NCBI GenBank assembly: GCA_019408975.1
Contig: DXVA01000061.1
Coordinates: 1-8,195, forward strand
Reading direction: 5' to 3'
Length of the DNA stretch: 8,195 nt
Origin: Lentisphaeria bacterium
Lineage (GTDB): Bacteria > Verrucomicrobiota > Lentisphaeria > Victivallales > UBA1829
The translations under genes were made by a program, and so were the position numbers. Positions 1 to 6,893 of this stretch are shown piece by piece (position 1 is the stretch's first letter; each line of letters begins with the position of its first letter). Below the pieces are notes generated by a model, which had not been told where the DNA came from, ran no database searches, and was given only the letters and a program-made list of their open reading frames with translations.

Positions 1-983
1 GTACCAGAACAACCGTTCGAACGGCCTTGAAGCAGCTTCAGGGCGAAAAACTGTTAAACCGGCAGCCGAACCATCATAAACGTTCCCTGGTCCGGCAAAA
101 TGCCCCGTCTGCAACCGGCGGCACCCCCTGGATTTCAGCAGTAATGCTGCTGGAACTGGAAAAGCTGAAAGACCCCAATTACATGGATTTCGTTGCGGGA
201 TGCCTGGATCAGGCGCGGCAGGAGCAAATTCTGCTGACGACTCAAACCCTGCCGCAGGAAGACCGGATGGACAGTATCAGAGCATTACGTGAGCTGCACC
301 CGCAAATTGAGCCTGCCGGTTATCTGGTGGCAGGCACAGTCAGCCGGGAGATTCTGCGTATGCTGGACGAAACCGGTCTGCCCTGTATTTTCCTTGGCAA
401 TCAGATCTCGGAAATGGGGCTGACGGGGTATCATTTCTTTGAATGCTACCTGCCGCAGGAAGATAAATATGAGATGGTACTGAGAAAATTTCTGGATTTG
501 GGGCACAGCCGGATTCTGGCTGTAAACTTCAATCCCTATAAAGACATGGTCGGCAGGCTGTATCGTGAATACGGCCTGCCGCTTGAAAATTTCGGATTCA
601 TCGAAGTCCCGTGGTCAATTCAGAGTGCATTGAAACCCCTGCAGGAAAAATCGGCGAAAATTGCTGAAACCGCCCGCAATTATACCGCCATGCTGGTTCC
701 TTTCGGCAACGTGATCAGTTTTGATATTTATATGGCATTGCTCAAGGCGGGAATCCGGATACCGGAAGATCTGAGCCTTGTCTATGCCAGCGGCAAACCG
801 GAATGGTTTGTTCCTCATTTCAAGATCAGCACAGTCTTTTCGTCGGCATGGGATGAAGGAGCGAGCTGTGTCAAGGAACTGAAACGGCAGCTACTCAACG
901 GTGAGCCTGCAGGGGGAATACATTATACGGAATATCGTTTTCTGGACAACGGCACGATAACGCCGCCCCGGAAACAACCATAG
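1..983 (+). CDS. GntR-type HTH / LacI-type sensor transcriptional regulator (5'-truncated by window)
   Basis: Probable sugar-responsive DNA-binding regulator acting in the cytoplasm. The frame is open from base 3 back to the window edge, so the TTG at 27 is not the true start. Read from base 3 it begins TRTTVRTALKQLQGEKLLNR, which matches the second half of a GntR winged helix (recognition helix TTVRTALKQL, then the wing). The rest, about 280 residues, resembles a LacI/periplasmic-binding-protein-like ligand domain: an N-lobe with the MLVPFGN and GIRIPEDLSLV strands typical of LacI C-termini, then a KISTVFSSAWDEGASCVKEL segment like the family's conserved end region. It stops at TAG 981-983. 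The GntR head on a LacI-type sensor is a known architecture and is frequent near catabolic genes. It lies 31 bp before the pseudopilin gene, so it may control the pseudopilin-hydrolase pair and itself. The ligand cannot be told from sequence. The family call is firm; the target is inferred. Confidence 0.85.
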   Translation, partial: TRTTVRTALKQLQGEKLLNRQPNHHKRSLVRQNAPSATGGTPWISAVMLLELEKLKDPNYMDFVAGCLDQARQEQILLTTQTLPQEDRMDSIRALRELHPQIEPAGYLVAGTVSREILRMLDETGLPCIFLGNQISEMGLTGYHFFECYLPQEDKYEMVLRKFLDLGHSRILAVNFNPYKDMVGRLYREYGLPLENFGFIEVPWSIQSALKPLQEKSAKIAETARNYTAMLVPFGNVISFDIYMALLKAGIRIPEDLSLVYASGKPEWFVPHFKISTVFSSAWDEGASCVKELKRQLLNGEPAGGIHYTEYRFLDNGTITPPRKQP

Positions 984-1002
984 GACAATAGAAAATAAAA
1001 AC

Positions 1003-1008
1003 GGGAGG
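1003..1008 (+). promoter_or_regulatory. Strong Shine-Dalgarno (GGGAGG) for the pseudopilin ORF start at 1015
   Basis: GGGAGG lies six bases before ATG 1015. This is near-ideal spacing and is the best reason to believe that translation really begins at 1015, before the odd leader, rather than only at the internal ATG 1258. Confidence 0.7.
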
Positions 1009-1014
1009 CTGTAA

Positions 1015-1950
1015 ATGAATAAAGAAAAAGTGGTCGGAAAAAGATTTATATTGATCGAATTTCTAATAGGACAAATCTGTAAAATTGGTATTTCATTCCG
1101 TCAGCAGCAGAACAGGGCAGGACATTGCCATTCCCCTGGTCTTGCTTCTTCTTCCTTCCTTCGATTGTTCAATTGTTCGATTGTTCGATTGTTCAAATGT
1201 TTCCCTACTTCTCCCTTCCGTGTTCCCTGTTCTTCTGTTCTTACTTCCAGGGTGAAAATGAGAATTTTCACCCTGATAGAGCTCCTGATCGTGATTTCGA
1301 TCATCGCGATTCTGGCGGCAATGCTGCTTCCGGCCTTGAACACCGCCCGCCAAAAGGCGCAGGGTGTCCAGTGTGCGTCCAACCTGAAACAATTCGGCAC
1401 TCTTCTCAACATGTATACTACAGAGAGTAATTATATTCCACCAGAACAGAATACCCTTTCAGGCATGTGGAAGCAGTTCTCAACAGTCCGGACACTGATG
1501 ACTTTCAGCGGGCTTCAGCCGCTGAAGCTTTTGGATTGTCCTACTGACCGGCTTGACATTCATAAATATAAAGTCGGTTCGGATACGGACCAATGGGGAT
1601 TGGGGATGGCTGTACCTTATGGATTGGACGGCAGTAATATGATACGGGTGAGTTATGGCTCCAATGAGGCGTTTCTCGCAGCAAACACTTATCATCCGGG
1701 ACCGCACCTCGCTTTATGGAAATATCCCTCCGAACAGGTTGCAATGGGGGATTGTGCTTATCTCCTGTTCAATTATTCTTGGACTGTCCGGATTGCCGTT
1801 GCCGCCTATCCGACCAATTATCCCGCAGCAACTGAAATGTACAACCGGGCATATGCCAGGCACAATCTTGCTTTTTCGAACGTTTTGTTTCTGGATGGTC
1901 ATGTAAAAAGCCATACGCAAATGGAAATTGCTAATTTGAAATACAAATGA
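1015..1950 (+). CDS. Type II secretion/type IV-like pseudopilin with 81-codon N-terminal leader
   Basis: Pseudopilin of the Lentisphaerota/Planctomycetes style, expected to be inserted in the inner membrane and processed by a prepilin peptidase. From Met82 it reads MRIFTLIELLIVISIIAI, a prepilin signal with Glu at +5 (E89), followed by a hydrophobic helix ending in LLPALN. The soluble part holds a CPTD motif (C175-D178), SYGSN (213-217) and a C-terminal NVLFLDGHV (D294, G295, H296), all usual in this family. Length counted from Met82 is 230 aa, normal for the family. The start at 1015 adds 81 residues with a degenerate first signal (RFILIEFLIG, residues 10-19), then a Cys/Ser/Phe/Pro-rich stretch of low complexity. 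The start at 1015 has the good ribosome site; ATG 1258 is buried in a hairpin. Residue -1 before Phe85 is Ile, not the usual Gly. It lies between the regulator and the GH42-like gene, with its stop adjoining the next start. Its role as a minor pilin or secretion component is inferred. Confidence 0.85.
   Translation: MNKEKVVGKRFILIEFLIGQICKIGISFRQQQNRAGHCHSPGLASSSFLRLFNCSIVRLFKCFPTSPFRVPCSSVLTSRVKMRIFTLIELLIVISIIAILAAMLLPALNTARQKAQGVQCASNLKQFGTLLNMYTTESNYIPPEQNTLSGMWKQFSTVRTLMTFSGLQPLKLLDCPTDRLDIHKYKVGSDTDQWGLGMAVPYGLDGSNMIRVSYGSNEAFLAANTYHPGPHLALWKYPSEQVAMGDCAYLLFNYSWTVRIAVAAYPTNYPAATEMYNRAYARHNLAFSNVLFLDGHVKSHTQMEIANLKYK
1162..1201 (+). repeat. Five tandem 8-bp repeats, consensus CGATTGTT
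   Basis: Units at 1162-1169 (CGATTGTT), 1170-1177 (CAATTGTT), 1178-1185 (CGATTGTT), 1186-1193 (CGATTGTT) and 1194-1201 (CAAATGTT). The unit length is not a multiple of three, so gain or loss of one unit would change the reading frame of the leader that starts at 1015. It lies inside a pyrimidine-rich tract (about 1138-1250). Confidence 0.9.
1249..1274 (+). promoter_or_regulatory. Perfect 11-bp hairpin with GAGA tetraloop over internal start codon 1258
   Basis: The arms are AGGGTGAAAAT (1249-1259) and ATTTTCACCCT (1264-1274), fully complementary, with loop GAGA (1260-1263), a GNRA-type loop in RNA. The internal ATG (1258-1260) sits at the stem-loop edge, and the only SD-like bases before it (AGGG, 1249-1252) are in the 5' arm. 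As RNA this would hide that start unless ribosomes coming from 1015 open it. The structure is seen directly; the regulatory role is inferred. There is no following T-run, so it is not a standard terminator. Confidence 0.65.
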
Positions 1951-1963
1951 GGATACAAATGAG
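1941..1963 (+). repeat. 12-bp-period tandem duplication at the pseudopilin/hydrolase junction
   Basis: ATACAAATGAG occurs at 1941-1951 and again at 1953-1963, with one G between. The first copy holds ATG 1947 and the pseudopilin stop TGA 1948-1950. The second holds ATG 1959. GAGG from the first copy (1949-1952) lies six bases before ATG 1959 and forms its ribosome site, so the duplication provides both a stop/start overlap and a better-placed start. Confidence 0.85.
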
Positions 1964-4900
1964 AAATACGCTTATTCTGCTGGGGCTGCTGCTTCTTCTT
2001 TCCGCATCGGCCGGATATCATGAATTGAAAAATCCTTATATCAAAATGAAAATCAATGACACCGGCGGCCGGATTGAAACACTTCGTTTTCTGCCTGCCG
2101 GAGTTGATCTGACTATGAGCGATGGTCTGCTTGGTGATAATTTCTGGGATATCCCCGCATCGCATTTCTTCCTGACGAAACTGTATTATACGCCGATAAC
2201 CGGGAAGGGATTCATTACCCTGACAGGGCATCATACCGGAGGCGGCATCGACTATATGCAGGTCAAAAAAACTGTACGCCTTCCTGAAGATGAAGCACGC
2301 ATCCTTGTCGATTACAAGCTGACCAATCTGCAGGCCGCCATGAGCGAGCTGGAATATGGATACTGGATGCAGAATTTTGCCGGTATTCCCGGACGGGAGT
2401 GCACCTATTTCTTCCCGACCTCGAAAGGCATAATCTCCGTGGGTGGCGAAAGTCAGCAGGGCGAACTCTGGTTCAACCAGCCATCCCGAGGCTGGGTTGG
2501 CTTCTCCGATTCTGCAGGAAACGGAATGGCGATGACCATGGATTTTACCCATCTCAAGACCTTTTACGGCTGGTATGCAAAAGGGAAAGCAACACAGGAA
2601 TGGCGTTTTGAAAAGCTCAAGATCCCGCACGGAAAAAGTCTAGATACTCAGGTGGAGTTCATTCCTTTTACAGGATTGAAAAAAATCTCCGGTGCAGGGG
2701 GAGGACTGGTTGGCGAATTGATCGTCATACCGGAAAAGGCAGCTTTCCAGACAAATCAGTGGTTGAAGCGCGACCTCCGTCTGTGTGTATACAGTGCAAA
2801 AAAGCAGAATATTACAGTGAAACTGACCGCACGCCTTGTGCCGAACGGTGCCGTTCATGAGGTTGGAAGCCGGGAAATGCGCTTTGAAAAACCTGGAGAC
2901 ATTAAAAATATTCAGATCAGTTACAACTTTCCCGTCCCTGCTCCCGCATATGATGTAGAGGCCCGGGCATTCGCGTCCAACGGCAGACTTCTTGCCATTT
3001 TCAATGTCCCCGCAGAAATTTCCTCCGCTCTGAACTACAATATGCTGTCAGAACAGGAACTGCAGAAGGAGGGTAGGCGCATGATTAATTTGACACAGCA
3101 GGATACTTCACTGGAAACCCCGCATATCAAATGGGCAAAACCATTGAAGAACGGGAAGATCCGGGTGCTAGCCCTGACGCCCTTTCCCTCTTGGCGCGAG
3201 CTCGCGGAACTAGCACAGCGCCTCGATATTGAATTGACCTCCATGGTCTGGACACTGCCGCACAAGCCGCTTTTCAGTTATGGTCCCTATTACGGTGTGC
3301 TGACCAATCAGGATGTGCTGGATAATCTTGACGGACTTCTTGCCAAGGATTACGATGTCATTCTGCTGGCTGGAATCAACTGGGATCATTTGACAAAAGT
3401 GCAGCGTTCTGAAATTGTCCGTAAGGTGAAAGAGGGCTGTGGATTCGTGGAAATCAATAATTCCTGCAAAACCGGAGAGCTCGGGGAAATCTCCGCATTC
3501 GGAAAGCCCATTACCGTCGGAACGGCACCAGTAAAACGCGTCCGGGAAGGATTTCTAAGTTCCGCCATACCGTTTGAACTGTTCCCGACAACGATTTACC
3601 GTAATAATGCCGCGAATGGAACTGTTTTTGCCGTCAGTGGTAAAAATAGTCCTTGGGTTGCTGCGAGACAGGTTGGAAAGGGATACAGTGTCGGGCTTGG
3701 CTGGTACAGCAGCGGCGGCGCCGGGAGGCACGTCAATGGAATGACGCCAGAATTGCCCTATCCACTGAAAAACGCTCCCTTCAAGGATTATTTTGAGCTT
3801 TATTTCCTGATGACAGCAAAGGCGCTTGTCGCAGCTGCGCATCGTGTTCCGGAAATCTTTTTTGACAAGATTGAGTCTTCAGCAGACCAGCAGGGACTCT
3901 CCTTCCGGATTGTACTGGCAGGCTCATCAGCTTCAGATTCGAGGCTATGTTTGACGGCGTTTGTCCGAAATCGTGACAATCAGGAACTTTCCAGAAAAAC
4001 ATTTTCTCTTACGCCAGGAAAAGAGTTCCGCGGAACAATCCCGGTATCTCCATGGGGCGGACAGCAACTGCTCGGGCTGATTCTTACCGACAGCGACGGG
4101 AATGTGGTTGATTTCGGCGCAGCTGCCGTAAGGAATCCTCCAGAAGCAGAAATTCTTTCCGTGAAACCGGAAAATGATGTCTGCCGGGAAAATCAGACCA
4201 CTGTCTTTGCTGTAAATGTGAACAAGCCGCGCGGAACACTTACCTGGTCACTGATTGATGTTTACGGCAGGGTTGTCTCCTCCGGCTCTCTTCCTGCGAA
4301 AAAAGACAACCGGATTGAGACGTTGATTGCAAACAATCTGAAAATGAGATCCTATATATTCCGGGTTGAACTGCTATTCTCCGGACGTGTGATCGACCGT
4401 GCGGAAACATCCATCACAGCAATTCCTTCACCGGAGAAACTTGTCTGGGATGATTACGAACCGGGAATCTGGGTAACGCCCCGCAGCGGCGATGCAATCC
4501 GTCCTTTCCTCCATCCGCTATTCGCTGAAAAACTGCGTGAACTGCGCATGCAGACCATTCTCGGTAATCGCCGGGAAACGGAGCAAACTCTTGCCATTCA
4601 GTACAATTTCAATCCAACGAAACTCCAGCATGCCGGAATCAATGCGGCGCGTCTGCCTGCGGAATATCAGAAAACCGGTAATAAAATGCTTCTGGCCAGA
4701 AAACCATGCCTCACCGACCGGGAATTCTGCAAGAAAACCGTTCAGCAGTTCCGGAAACTTGGCAGAGACACCACCATATGGGGACCGCGTTTTTACTGGT
4801 TCGGCGATGAACTTTCCCTTGCCGGATACTGGAGCACTCCGATCGATTTCTGTTTTTCTTCGACCTGCTTGAAACATTTTCGTGACTTTCTGATCCGGAA

Positions 4901-6467
4901 ATACGGTTCTCTTCAGGGAATCAACCGCCAGTGGGGGACAAAATATAAAAATCTTCAGGAAGTTCTGCCGGAAACCGCTGCAGAAGCGCGGAAGCATCAG
5001 GATGGAAATTACAGCGCATGGGCAGATCATCTCGAATACATGGACGACCTCCTAGTGAAACACATTTCCCGCGTGACAAAAGCGTTACGTCAAGGGGATC
5101 CGGATGCAAAAACCTTCATTTCCGGTCCGCAGGCCGCCAGCGCCTACGGGGGAAATGACTGGTACAGACAAACACCGATCTATTCTGGTATAATGAGTTA
5201 CAACTATGGTGGATTCGTCGATCTGATGCGTTCTTTTGCTCCGAATGGTGTCAATCTCCCCTGGATAGGATACGACAGTTCTGACGGAATGATCTGCTAT
5301 CAATTGTGGCGTTCTCTGATGTTCCGCGCCCGCGGTACGATGATTTTCCATGCGGCAAGCGTGATCAATCCGGATTATACACTTTCCCCTACGGGAAAAG
5401 CCACGGCGAAGTACATGCCGGAAATTGTCGAGGGAACGGCAAAGCTGGTGTTGAACGCACTGAAAGAATACCCACGTCCTGAAATTCTGATCGTTTATTC
5501 CCAGCCGTCCATCCGCGCCGCTTTTATTGAAGGACGTGCCAAAACTCATGAAAATCTGCGCTGGAAATATATTACGCTCTGCCGCAACTTCGGAATTCCA
5601 TTCCGTTTTGCGGGAGACGATCAGATTGAAAACGGCATACTTGGCGAAATCAAACCGAAAGCAGTCATCTTTCCGGATATCGATGCTTTATCCGCCCGTG
5701 CCCTCGCACAGATCGGCGATTATATGCGCAACGGCGGAAAAATTCTGATCGACGGAAAGTTTGCAGGCATGGATGCCTCCTGCCGTAAAACTCCCGGACG
5801 GAAACTGCCCGATACCGCATCCGCAGTGCGTCCGGATCAGTTTTCCGCCGGATATTATGACGCATGGTGCAAGCCGCGCGCATCCCGTGATGAAAACGAC
5901 AGAATTCTTCTGAACCGGGACCGCCGGATGTTCGGCAGATTCCTGAAATCGGCGGAAATCACTCCATTATGCCGGCTCCTTACAATGGACGGCAATCCGT
6001 TCCTGGATGCCGAAATCGATATCATGAGCGACCGTCAGGGCAACCGTTATGTAATGGCCATCAGGAAAGAGGAGACACCGACGGAAGTCCGGCTTGAATT
6101 CAATTCAGACCGTTTCGTCCGCAACATCCGGAATCAGGGTTTGAAACTGGTTGATTCCAATCCGCTTTTCCTGGCATTGCTACCGGAGGAAGAAACTTTG
6201 CCCCTCCGTTTCGATGTAAGCGGAAACGGGCGTGATTTCACGCTGCATATTGATACCGGAGTAAAACGCGATACCGTAATCCGCTTGTCCGTCGCCAATC
6301 CGCAGGGCAAGGAAACCCCATGGTATCACGCCAACCTGAACGCTCCACTCGGCAAAGCCTCGCATAAAATGCAATTTGCACTGAACGACCTGTCCGGTAA
6401 ATGGAAACTGAACATCCGTGAAATCGTCAGCGGCCGTACCGCTTCGGCAGAGATCACTCTGAAATAA
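1959..6467 (+). CDS. Large secreted GH42-like (beta-galactosidase-type) multidomain protein
   Basis: A 1502-aa exported protein, probably acting on glycans outside the cytoplasm. ATG 1959 is preferred over the in-frame ATG 1947 because GAGG lies six bases upstream and the product then opens with a clean signal peptide, MRNTLILLGLLLLLSASA, with likely cleavage after Ala18. Regions: about 20-250, a beta-sandwich-like domain opening with NPYIKMKINDTGGRIETLRF, like galactose-mutarotase/CBM-type folds; about 400-600, an alpha/beta region resembling the glutamine-amidotransferase-like domain often joined to such enzymes (YDVILLAG, then GKGYSVGLGWYSSGG near 573); about 640-825, Ig-like beta domains; about 830-1140, a GH42/GH-A-like barrel with YWFGDELS (Glu951 as candidate acid/base); about 1174-1267, an A4 beta-galactosidase trimerisation-like domain (PEILIVYSQPSIRAAF to GGKILIDG); then C-terminal beta structure. 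No Glu occurs from 1027 to 1154, where the nucleophile is expected, so activity is uncertain. Substrate unknown. Confidence 0.8.
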   Translation: MRNTLILLGLLLLLSASAGYHELKNPYIKMKINDTGGRIETLRFLPAGVDLTMSDGLLGDNFWDIPASHFFLTKLYYTPITGKGFITLTGHHTGGGIDYMQVKKTVRLPEDEARILVDYKLTNLQAAMSELEYGYWMQNFAGIPGRECTYFFPTSKGIISVGGESQQGELWFNQPSRGWVGFSDSAGNGMAMTMDFTHLKTFYGWYAKGKATQEWRFEKLKIPHGKSLDTQVEFIPFTGLKKISGAGGGLVGELIVIPEKAAFQTNQWLKRDLRLCVYSAKKQNITVKLTARLVPNGAVHEVGSREMRFEKPGDIKNIQISYNFPVPAPAYDVEARAFASNGRLLAIFNVPAEISSALNYNMLSEQELQKEGRRMINLTQQDTSLETPHIKWAKPLKNGKIRVLALTPFPSWRELAELAQRLDIELTSMVWTLPHKPLFSYGPYYGVLTNQDVLDNLDGLLAKDYDVILLAGINWDHLTKVQRSEIVRKVKEGCGFVEINNSCKTGELGEISAFGKPITVGTAPVKRVREGFLSSAIPFELFPTTIYRNNAANGTVFAVSGKNSPWVAARQVGKGYSVGLGWYSSGGAGRHVNGMTPELPYPLKNAPFKDYFELYFLMTAKALVAAAHRVPEIFFDKIESSADQQGLSFRIVLAGSSASDSRLCLTAFVRNRDNQELSRKTFSLTPGKEFRGTIPVSPWGGQQLLGLILTDSDGNVVDFGAAAVRNPPEAEILSVKPENDVCRENQTTVFAVNVNKPRGTLTWSLIDVYGRVVSSGSLPAKKDNRIETLIANNLKMRSYIFRVELLFSGRVIDRAETSITAIPSPEKLVWDDYEPGIWVTPRSGDAIRPFLHPLFAEKLRELRMQTILGNRRETEQTLAIQYNFNPTKLQHAGINAARLPAEYQKTGNKMLLARKPCLTDREFCKKTVQQFRKLGRDTTIWGPRFYWFGDELSLAGYWSTPIDFCFSSTCLKHFRDFLIRKYGSLQGINRQWGTKYKNLQEVLPETAAEARKHQDGNYSAWADHLEYMDDLLVKHISRVTKALRQGDPDAKTFISGPQAASAYGGNDWYRQTPIYSGIMSYNYGGFVDLMRSFAPNGVNLPWIGYDSSDGMICYQLWRSLMFRARGTMIFHAASVINPDYTLSPTGKATAKYMPEIVEGTAKLVLNALKEYPRPEILIVYSQPSIRAAFIEGRAKTHENLRWKYITLCRNFGIPFRFAGDDQIENGILGEIKPKAVIFPDIDALSARALAQIGDYMRNGGKILIDGKFAGMDASCRKTPGRKLPDTASAVRPDQFSAGYYDAWCKPRASRDENDRILLNRDRRMFGRFLKSAEITPLCRLLTMDGNPFLDAEIDIMSDRQGNRYVMAIRKEETPTEVRLEFNSDRFVRNIRNQGLKLVDSNPLFLALLPEEETLPLRFDVSGNGRDFTLHIDTGVKRDTVIRLSVANPQGKETPWYHANLNAPLGKASHKMQFALNDLSGKWKLNIREIVSGRTASAEITLK

Positions 6468-6580
6468 AGGCGAAACATATCCGGTGAAGGATGTGAGGCT
6501 GCGCTTTCTCATACCCTTTGCCGATGGCGGTCGGCCCCACGCCTGCATAAAAATCCCGTCGGCGGCTTATTCCGCTGAAC

Positions 6581-6617
6581 CGGCACAGGTTTACTGCATC
6601 TGTGCCGAAACATTTTT
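6581..6617 (+). terminator. Probable Rho-independent terminator downstream of the hydrolase
   Basis: CGGCACAG (6581-6588) pairs perfectly with CTGTGCCG (6600-6607) across an 11-base loop. Five bases later comes TTTTT (6613-6617), then an A/T-rich tract. The gap between stem and T-run makes it less than ideal. It lies about 115 bases past the hydrolase stop, which suits the end of the first transcription unit. Confidence 0.5.
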
Positions 6618-6670
6618 ATTAAAAAAATGGTTTAACACTGCAATGCCTTGCATCGCAAAAACAGCTTCGT

Positions 6671-6712
6671 GCAGGACTCTCAGTCCTGCCGCGTTCCAGC
6701 TGAATAAGCTGG
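6671..6712. other. Pair of short perfect hairpins of unknown role
   Basis: GCAGGACT (6671-6678) pairs with AGTCCTGC (6682-6689) across a 3-base loop, and CCAGCT (6696-6701) pairs with AGCTGG (6707-6712) across a 5-base loop. No T-run follows, so they are not simple terminators. A small structured RNA or a remnant repeat is possible, with no direct support. Confidence 0.4.
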
Positions 6713-6822
6713 TCGCCGCAGGCGAGATCCCCGATAGTGCGTATGCTTGCATCACGGTAGTTTATTTCCCTCCGGCATCTTGCATACAGTCTGAAAATTT
6801 TCCGATTCTTCCTGAAATCGGA

Positions 6823-6850
6823 TTGAAAATCGGAACGGAACGCATATAAT
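6823..6850 (+). promoter_or_regulatory. Sigma70-type promoter for the metallohydrolase-hisF unit
   Basis: TTGAAA (6823-6828) and a perfect TATAAT (6845-6850) are separated by 16 bp. Transcription would begin near 6857, leaving a leader of about 37 bases. CCGATT (6802-6807) and AATCGG (6816-6821) form a small inverted repeat just upstream of the -35, and AATCGG-like bases recur at 6827-6832; these could be an operator or chance. Confidence 0.7.
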
Positions 6851-6893
6851 AAAGCAATCCGTCTCAAAATTAATTCAGAAAAAAGGATCAGAC

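Larger units (their letters stand above)
6468..6893. other. Gene-free interval between the hydrolase and the metallohydrolase
   Basis: No convincing gene is seen here on either strand. The + frame from 6484 to 6849 encodes a Cys/Ala-rich string with no family likeness and no proper ribosome site. The interval holds a probable terminator (6581-6617), two short perfect hairpins (6671-6689 and 6696-6712) and, at its right end, the promoter of the next unit. Confidence 0.6.

Noticed and set aside
27..29. TTG at 27 as the regulator's start
   Set aside because: The frame continues upstream to the window edge and encodes the recognition helix of a GntR winged helix, so the true start is outside the window.
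1138..1250. CRISPR or mobile-element terminal repeats in the leader
   Set aside because: The repeats are contiguous octamers with no spacers, and no transposase or terminal inverted repeat pair is seen.
1899..2630. 243-codon open frame on the - strand
   Set aside because: It lies opposite the pseudopilin end and hydrolase start, which have clear signal and fold features; the reverse product is Cys/His/Phe-rich with no recognisable domain.
4518..5030. 170-codon - strand frame
   Set aside because: Antisense to the GH42-like barrel; no family features.
6671..6689. Second terminator
   Set aside because: A perfect stem but no T-run on either side.
6484..6849. 121-codon + frame in the intergenic interval
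   Set aside because: It runs through a probable terminator and the promoter region; composition is unlike a protein and nothing in it is recognised.
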